NCBI GenBank assembly: GCA_030407085.1
Contig: CM059586.1
Coordinates: 107,149,501 to 107,213,500 of the forward strand
Source of the DNA: Trichopria drosophilae
Taxonomy: Eukaryota; Arthropoda; Insecta; Hymenoptera; Diapriidae
DNA: 64,000 bases
Reading direction: 5' to 3'
In this document: in pieces, positions 56,101-64,000 of the stretch
How the letters are laid out: every line of letters starts with the position of its first letter
Position numbering within the stretch: position 1 is the stretch's first letter
The notes under the pieces: generated by a model
Seen by the model: only the letters and a program-made list of their open reading frames with translations
Databases searched by the model: none
Told to the model about the DNA's origin: nothing
Position numbers and translations under genes: made by a program

Positions 56101-58408
56101 ATTATAACTTATAATGCTCTCGATATCTGAATTAATTAAATACTGCTAATTAAAAAACGAAAAGTCCGTTACTATTCAACTACTAATAATTTTTCCTAAT
56201 AAAGATAACAAATAATAATTTAGTACTAATGCTATGAACAACTAAACTAAAATGTACAATTTCTTCTTGCATATTAGTAGAGTTTTGTTAATAAATTAGT
56301 CATTTTGTAGTATTGTCCATTAAAAAATATCTAATGAACTCACTTTTCTTTTTAAATTAGTAGTCTTTTGCTAATTGAGATTTGGAAAGGGCAGAGGGAG
56401 AACAAATTATTTATTTACTACACATAATACAAATTAAAACAAACGAAGACATAATTTTCTACACTTTCGTTGATATTGTGACTAATTTTTAATATTTTCT
56501 TTACTATCCTTATAGAATTTTTTTCGTTATACCATCTAGTGTTGTTATGCGTTTAACATGGAAAATAAGTAAACTGGATCAAGAAACTCCTCTCTAAATC
56601 TGAATAAGTTAAAAACTACTGATTCAAAAGCGCAAAACGTATCACTAATTCAATTAGTAATCATCTTTACTAATACTAACGCAAAAATACTAATCAATAA
56701 CAAATTATAGTAACTAAACTAAATAGTAATAAACTAAAATATTCAATTTCTTTTTCTATATCGGTCGAATTTTATTGATACATTACTAGTTAAACTACTT
56801 TTTAGTTAAAAAAATAATTAGATGACAGCTACACACTTTTCATTTTAGTTTAGCAGTATTTAGCAATTTGAGATTTAGATTGGGGGATCATTAGCTACTA
56901 AGGAAATACAAAAGAAATAGACATTTCTAGTTAATAATTAGTTGATTTTTAGTAGAATTATGTTTTTTAACGATTTAACTACTTCATGGTCGTAATAAAA
57001 ACTTATAATGCTCTCAAAATCTGAATTAATTAAATGCTACTAATTTGAAAAATGAAAAATGTGTCACTAATTGAATTAGTAATCAATTTTACTAATAAAT
57101 AATGCAAAAATACTAATTAATAACAAATGCTAAAAGTAACTAAACTAAAATATTCAATTTGTTCTTTTAGATTAGTAGAATTTTATTGATAGATTACTAG
57201 TTAAATTACTTTTTAGTAAACAAAATTACTAAATGATAGAAACACACATTTAATTTATGGTTAGTAGATTGTTTTTAGCGAATTGAGATTTAGAGAAGGG
57301 GCCATTAGCTGCTAAGAAAATACAGAAGAAAAATACAAGTTTAGTAAATATTTAGCTGATATTTTAACAGAATTATGTTTTTTGGGCGATTGAACTACTT
57401 TATGATCGTAATTACAACTTAGAAAACATAAAGTCTCGTAAAAAGTAGTTTAATTTACTAACATTTTTCTAGATATTTTTTAATAGAATTATTTTTAACT
57501 ACTAAATTACTATTAGTACATGCCTCTTTGAGTTTTATGCATAGTATTTTATTTGTTATTCTAAAATTATTCTTAATACTGAATAAATATTTACCTGAAT
57601 TTAACTACTAATCTTCAACAAAGTTATCTTAACTAAAAAATAGTTTTTATACTACTTTCCTCTAAACTTCCCAATGGTAGTTGAATTTGTCACGTATTTT
57701 TTTCTAAACTAACTATTTGCATATACACGAAATTGTCAGTTTTTAGTGTAGTAGTGCATAATAAATTCCAGAATAAAATTGTTAAAATAGTATATAAACA
57801 AAATACTCTTGTGATAAAAACTAGTAACATCATTTGATGTTAAATATTCATGCTGGAGTATTTCAGCATCAGAAAAATTGTTTCACTTTACAAAAACTGC
57901 CATGATTTTCTAAAGTTTTATAATTTTCTTACACACCTTCAAATATTTTTAAGTTTTTTGAAAGATGAATTTAAGTTTCATTAAAACAAAATCTTATTTC
58001 CTGGGATCTTAGAAAAATTTCGTTTTTTATAAGAATTTTTGTTTACTACATTAAAAATGATTATATTTATTAACCGAAGTAAAAAGTTATTATAAAAGAT
58101 TATTGGGTTTACTGTAAATTAGTGAAATTTAAAAGTATTTCATTAAATTAACAACTATTATAATTGAATACCGACTTCTAAGGATAGCTTCGAAGTTTTT
58201 ATTTATTTTTGTTTTCATTTAATTAATTTTCAACTATTTTAAATGATTTTATTCAGAGTAAAAATTATTTCATATCGTTCATAACTTACTTAACATGAAA
58301 CGATATTTATTTTATATTTAATAATTATTCTTATTTTTTAAAAATCTTATTTAATTTGAGAAAATATTTGTTGTGAAAGTAAACATTTACTTGAATCTAC
58401 AAAAATTA
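53168..58408. repeat. Large inverted repeat, arms about 1.8 kb
   Basis: The left arm 53168-54975 and right arm 56510-58408 are inverse. Examples are AACTTCGAAGCTATCCTTAG (53379) with CTAAGGATAGCTTCGAAG (58178), and AGAGGCATGTACTAATAG (54010) with CTATTAGTACATGCCTCTTT (57510). Arms show small indels and clear divergence. Inside each arm a unit of about 420 bp is repeated, marked by AGTAGCTAATGATCCCCCAC. The spacer (54976-56509) holds other repeats and a less AT-rich stretch at 55190-55400. No open frame is found. Confidence 0.85.
55518..55892. repeat. Two-copy tandem duplication, 198-bp period
   Basis: GAAAATTTGTAAATGGGAGA, TTTACAGGAATTAAGAAAAT and AAGCTTCTTTTATT recur at an offset of 198 bases with only a few differences. 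It lies in the spacer of the large inverted repeat. Confidence 0.85.
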
Positions 58409-60599
58409 TTCATTTAAAATATTTCATATTGTTCTTCGCTTACGTGAATTGAAAAATCGTTATTTTAAATGACACTATTCATCAACTAAGAAAACATTTC
58501 TGATATGCAGCATAAATTCATAAATAATAAATTAACAATAGAACAATATTACAGCCGACTATTAATAATATTCTAACATTTGATAATACTAACGGTGTTA
58601 AAAAACCAAGTAAGTACTAATTAAGAATACATCCTAAATTTTTTCTTTACTTCAGTTTTATCTTAAATATACTTAAGTTAGTTATGTCTAACTTGGTTGC
58701 ATTTTCCAATATTACCCAAACTGTAATTTAATTTTATTAAAGTGTTCTTAATTTATTACTTTGCAACTGCAATTTCAGTTATCGTAACTGGAGAAAGTCT
58801 ACATCGGGAGTTTCCTCGGATAATTTTAAGAGCGAATTTATTTTATATCAAAAATTTCAATTGCCTCAATTAAAAACGGAATTAACGAAACTTTAAAGTA
58901 TTTTCATAGCAAACTGTTTGTTCTCAATCTGTGTCAAAATACGTGATGTATTATAATTTGAAAGGGCTATTGAAATTAAGAGAGGATGTAAAGTTTTAAT
59001 GGAGCACCATTAAACTACTTAAGCATTTCTCAACTCTCAAGATAAGGACTGAGTTTAATGTTGACTTTAATATGCTTCTCACTATTTTAACAATTGCGTA
59101 TCATAATTATAATCCTAACAATAAATATTTAAGTACAATGAAAAAAAATAACAAATTCAACAATTGTTGGGTGAATTAGTAAAAATATTTTCTAAAATAA
59201 TAAAAATAAATTTTATAAAACACATGAAAAAATATTTTTCTGCCTCCACCAAAGTCCTATAAAAATTATAATGGAAGATATTGTGCAATATGATGAAATG
59301 AGAGCTGAAATATCAATTTCCAAACAAATTATACCTTTTCGTGGCATTCTCAATTTCACGTTTTATAAACTCCTCCTCCTAACCCATGTCTATTCCTTAT
59401 TACTTTTATGTCCCTCATTTTTTTGTCTGTCTCTCTTTCTGACTTTCACACCTCTGTCTTCCTCTCACGAGATGTAGAAATCAATAAGCTTCCCAAGTAC
59501 CTTCAATTCCAACCCAAGAATCGCTTTCAAAAGAAAATACGAAGCTGCAAGGGAGATATGAAGTAATAAAAAGTCGAAAAACCAAAAAGTAAGTGGCTGC
59601 CATGTTACAAGCATACACGTAAGAATTAATTATACTTTTTAACAGTATGAGTAATGCTTATCTCCATAATAACGAGGACAACCTTACTTTGATATAAAGA
59701 ACCTACCAAGCTGCATAAATTTTTAAATGAAGGCAGAATTCTAAAGAGATATTTCATATTTTCGTAATTCGGTTTTTCAACTCGTGAACTAAGAATAACC
59801 TCGAAACAAAAAAAAAATTTTAATAAAACGGGTCAAATTTTTGTTACTGAAGTGAAAGTAAAATTGCAAAGTAAACTAACAACAAACGCTTGAAATCGAT
59901 TGACCACGTCGTTTAAAAATAACAAGAGAAATAATTGATGTTAATCGATTTAATATAGGCAGATTAAAAATCTGAATTAATCAAAAAGTGTACAACGAAA
60001 AAGAAATGTGTGTCACTAATTCCATTAGTCATGATTTTTATGAATTTACAGTAATCATGATTTTTTGAAAAACATTACTAGTGTAATTTAGTTGAATTTG
60101 ATCATTTTTAGAAAAAAATCATTATTAATTGAATTAGTGCCCTAATTTTCCCATTTTTAATAGTAGTTTTTTGAAATTCAAAATTATATAGTACGGAGAA
60201 GGTAAAATATTTTTTTCATTTCGCTTTCTCTATATAAAATAATTTATTTGAAAAAAACGTTTGAAGATGATTTTCAAAAATTACTTTCACAATATTTAGA
60301 AACTTAACTAAAAGAAACGAAACAATTACACTAAAAATATTAATTGTTTCATTAATTAAATAAAAAAATAAATGATTAAGACTACAAATCTAGTCACAAA
60401 CTTTTTTGATAACAATAAAATATGACCTCAAAATTTAAGGTTAGGCTGTAATGTAGCATATCGTATATTTTTATTATGTAGGCTAGTATATTTCAACACA
60501 ACGCTTGACCCTTTATTTTCTGAAAATCAATTAATTTTATAATTTTTCAAAATCTATAATGCGTCCCGCTCTAATTTTCTCACATCATAAAGAGAATTA
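58409..60599. other. AT-rich, no gene recognised
   Basis: 59270-59480 is pyrimidine-rich with a short open frame of 68 codons that matches nothing. ACTAAT/ATTAGT motifs return at 60010-60180. Confidence 0.4.
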
Positions 60600-60735
60600 T
60601 TGTGGCCGCGATGTGGTGATCTACCAGTCCGCACGGTGCCGCCTGCGTCTTCTGGAGACCCCCACTACTAGCGGATAATCCCGAAGCTCACGAAATTCGC
60701 CGAGGAACCCCGAATGCGTTAAAAAAGCTTCTATC
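60600..60735. promoter_or_regulatory. Small GC-rich island, possible leader exon or promoter
   Basis: About 130 bases with many CpG (GTGGCCGCGATGTGG, CCGCACGGTGCCGCCTGCG, AATTCGCCGAGG) stand out from very AT-rich flanks. On the minus strand GGACTG is followed by GTAGAT, a possible splice donor, so a non-coding slimb leader exon is conceivable. This is not proven. Confidence 0.3.
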
Positions 60736-62090
60736 CATGCCGGTTTTGGTTGTTTTAGACGTTTTTATACCGTCTAAATGGTCTTGTATAGCTGTTGTTC
60801 GGTGGTGTGCATTAAATGAGTATATTATGATTTTTAAAAAAACGAGTGAATTTATAGCGTCCATTTTATATCCGAAATTGATTTATCGATCAACTTATTA
60901 ATCGGTTTAAATAAAAATATTTTTGTAATAGATTTTTAAAATATCTACTTATCCAAATACTGTGAGTATCGTTATTTTCTGTAAACATATAAGTTTGATA
61001 CTTTCTGTTTATTTAGTAAATTTAAAATTTATTAACCTGCAAAGAAGTTTATGTATCTTTTTGTACCGTGATTTTGTTTTCTTCTTTTTTTTTAAACAAA
61101 TTAAATTTTCAATAAATAATTCAATTTTTTACCTTCTTTTTTCACTAACAAAATTTAATCTCGATAAAAATGTCACTTACGTATCTTTTTATTTCGCACA
61201 GCAAATTTACACCTCAGAAAAAGTTGGATGACACGTTTCGACTTTTGGAAATTGGGATATTTCTAGCCCTTAAATTAACAAAATTTACCACAATTTACAA
61301 CAGACAAAAATAACAAAACCCGATGGATGTCTAATCACAATTTCACTAATATTCCAGAATCCGACTCGATAGTCCCAAAGTCCCAAAGATATGTATTTTT
61401 CGTTGCTTTTAAACTTCATTATCTTAAACAAAATAAAAAAATAGTAACCTGGTCCATGAATTTTGAATATGCTATTTCGATTGTTATAGTGAAATTTGCA
61501 TCAAAATATTCTATAACAAAAATTACATTTTATTAAAAAAAGAAAAAGAATTTTTTTAACAAATTTTTTGTTCGTTTTTGTTCATATTGAAAATGTAATG
61601 GAAACAATTTCGGGTTTTAATAAGTGGGTTTTTCTGGTTTTTGTCTAAAATTTCGCATAACTTCTAATACTTTCATTTTGGTCATGCATAACAAGTATAC
61701 TGATAGAAGCGAAAGGACCAGTAGTAGCACGAATATAATTTTTATACGAATTCATACACAGATTTTTTGCCATTATTCTAACATTTTTAATACGAAAAAA
61801 AAATCATAATTTTTTTTTATTGTGCCGCCATGTTTGTTTTGAATCTCGAAAACGTTCCAAATATTTGATTAAATGCAATAATATTTGACATTTAAATTGT
61901 CAGAGATCTTTACAAAGTTTTACTAAAATTTCAGCAATTTTGGCCCATATATATTTTTTTTTATTTTACTCACTTTTTAGTTAAATTAACTATTTCATGT
62001 TACTCAAACTTTGTTTGTTTCTCTGTAACTATCATAAAATGGCCTATTAAAAGAATTTACGCAACACCCTAATGAAAAGGAAAAAAGAAA
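60736..62090. other. AT-rich, no gene recognised
   Basis: Short open frames only, with low-complexity residues. Confidence 0.4.
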
Positions 62091-62560
62091 AAAAAATGAT
62101 TTGCGCTCCACGACGAAGGTAACGGCGGATTTGAATTATCGCCGACTTTTCGCCGTTTCCCTTTCTCGAAACTGCTTTAAACGACAATTTATACAATAAC
62201 AACGATCGGATGCAGTTGTCGGCCACAAATTATCGAAGAAAAAGAAGAATTATCAAAAAGGTTATCTTTGAAGGGTCGGATATATGCAAATGCTCGCCAA
62301 GTCGAGCGTACATCCTCCGTGGGTACCCCACCCCCCTCCGCCCCCGGAACGCCCCCGCGAATATATGCTCACGTACGTTTCGATATGTACTCCCCCCTCC
62401 CCCATTGCCCCCTTCCAGTACATTCGTTCCTTCTCTTATCCTTACTCCGAAAGACATTTAACGTATCGTCTGCTGCGTGTACACTTTTTAAATTGAGATT
62501 TAAAAAGGCCTTTCGTAAAACCGAGTACGTTTAATAAAATCTTTGATTCGATCAATTTAC
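62091..62560. promoter_or_regulatory. GC-rich, C-run-containing region
   Basis: Composition changes sharply, with CpG-rich sequence at 62105-62165 (GGTAACGGCGGATTTG, CGCCGACTTTTCGCCG). Runs of C at 62327-62357 and 62388-62413 form a potential G-quadruplex on the minus strand. Open frames here are short and overlap in several frames. A promoter or leader of slimb or of a gene to the right is possible. Confidence 0.35.
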
Positions 62561-64000
62561 GAGAACCCCCTTCCTCTCAAGGACGCGACACAGTTGGAGT
62601 CGTTTTTATTTTTAAATTTGATTTTTTTAATTTTCTTGTACACGAAGATAAATTTTCTTGGTAATTTTACCATTTCAGATGTTAATTTCGACTTTCATAA
62701 AAATTGCCATTTTTGTGATGGCAAAAAACCGAATTTCAAAAATCCGAAACATTGAAAAATTTACATTTAAAAAGCCGACACTCAAAAAATGACTGTCAAA
62801 AAGGCCAATGAGTCATTAAGCTTTAATATTCATGAACACAACAATGTCAGCTTTTTAAATATCGATTTGTCAATTTTTCGGATTTTTGAAATTCTGTTTT
62901 GACATGTACCTTATCTGATAAAGACGACTTTAGGTTCTTTGAATTTCTATTATTCAGACGTTGAAAAAAAAAAGACAATGTTTACCGGAAATATTTACAA
63001 TTTTCTTCCAAATCTCTTTTCCTTTATTCCACTTGTTATTAAAGAAATTCTGTAAAAGTTTCGAAAGTGTGCTGTTTTTCCAGTAGGCGTAAATGCAATT
63101 TTTTAAACAAAAATATAAAAATCTTTTTTCCGAAAATAATACAATTTTTGAACTTTCTCAGACTTTCTAATACTTTTGATTTATTCCACCTGTTATTAAG
63201 TAAACTCTGTGAATTTCTGCCAACTTCTAGAAAAAAATAGACAAAATATATCAATACAACATTCCAGATTTTTTCTTCGAAAATTATCAACTTTTGTAAC
63301 GAATTGCAACAAAAAAATGCTTATAACTGATCATAGAATTTACTAGTTTTTCGTAAATTACAAAATTTTTTTAAATTTGTTATAAATTACACTAACAAAA
63401 TCTGAAAAATAGTAGCGTATTCCTTAATGAATTCCAACACCGTTTTATTCTTTTCATTTTTTGGACAAAGTTCATAATATTTGTGTCGGAGCGTTTCCAA
63501 AATTCTTCAAGAAATTTTCATGTCGGACGCCATTTTCGAGACCGCCATTTCGAATTTTGTAAATAAATATCACACCTATTTTTAAAGATTCTAATGCTAT
63601 AAGCGATGAAAAATAACGAGAAATTTAAAAAACTCATGATTTTTATTAAAAAAGATTCGTTAATTTAAGAATTTACAGTATTTTGCCATCCAACATTCGA
63701 AAGAGTGGGATTCGGACAATAATAATAAAGAGTAAAAATATACTAAATTATTAGTCAGGTTCTACTCATTTCAAAGTAGTCTCTGAATTATTTAATACCT
63801 GATTACTAAAAAAATGATTAAATTTAACTAATGAATTAGTATTTTTTATTTTTTATTAGTAAAAATGATTAATAACGCATTTAAATGTTAAAACAATGTC
63901 TCAAAGTGTCTCATTTCAAGAGAATATCTTAGTTTAGTTCAGTCTAATTCTTTTGAAATAAAACACTTTGAGACATTCTGTTTTTACAGTGTTAATGTTC
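62561..64000. other. AT-rich right edge with repeat traces
   Basis: 63520-63570 has GACGCCATTTTCGAGACCGC plus CATTTCG, a trace of the GGCGG module. 63735-63860 has ATTAGT-type repeats. At 63985 TTTTTACAGTG is the end of an element like that at 16794. No gene is seen. Confidence 0.45.

Noticed and set aside
59271..59477. 68-codon plus frame near 59.3 kb
   Set aside because: Pyrimidine-rich, short, and no recognisable domain.
62210..62534. Proline-rich frames at 62210-62534 as genes
   Set aside because: Several overlapping frames in both strands over C-runs, with no start context, homology or splice support.

Overview
The window reads as AT-rich nuclear DNA of an insect. It holds two conserved, intron-rich genes, both on the minus strand: exportin-7 (XPO7/RanBP16) at about 2.1-15.5 kb and the F-box/WD40 ubiquitin-ligase receptor slimb (beta-TrCP, FBXW1/11 family) at about 37.2-50.6 kb. 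Short introns of 57-75 bases sit beside introns swollen to 5-11 kb by transposons. The slimb protein matches insect slimb most closely, and the LINE, MITE and SINE content fits a hymenopteran-like genome. The order is inference and was not tested.

Layout. 0-2.09 kb: a decayed plus-strand LINE whose 3' tail abuts the last visible XPO7 exon. 2.09-4.50 kb: seven XPO7 exons. 4.50-15.29 kb: XPO7 intron 1, filled with LINEs (one with an intact endonuclease-RT ORF at 10.2-13.1 kb), a LINE nested in a LINE, a TTAA-flanked piggyBac-type MITE and a tRNA-derived SINE. 15.29-15.55 kb: first XPO7 coding exon, with a GC-richer leader and promoter candidate to about 16.5 kb. 16.8-35.3 kb: no gene recognised. 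This intergenic block holds TIR elements, a 1.4 kb 28-bp minisatellite, a cluster of CAGT-ended palindromic MITEs (some nested) and three foldback elements. 35.3-37.17 kb: probable slimb 3' UTR. 37.17-50.64 kb: slimb exons. One intron carries a nearly full-length LINE (5' monomers, PHD-type ORF1, damaged ORF2) between two expanded TTTA arrays. 50.7-64 kb: AT-rich sequence dominated by ATTAGT-rich repeats and a 5.2 kb inverted repeat, with two GC-rich islands (60.6 and 62.1-62.5 kb) that could hold slimb leader exons or a promoter.

The two genes are not known to share a pathway: XPO7 is a nuclear transport receptor and slimb recognises phosphodegrons for an SCF E3 ligase. Their C-terminal (XPO7) and extreme N-terminal (slimb) parts are missing or uncertain here. 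Points most worth a second look are a 75-base stop-free in-frame intron in slimb, a LINE joined to an XPO7 exon end, a SINE and LINEs that share a 3' hairpin, LINE 5' promoter-like monomers, and the large inverted repeat. Exon borders were read by eye from homology plus GT/AG signals and phase, and no search was run.
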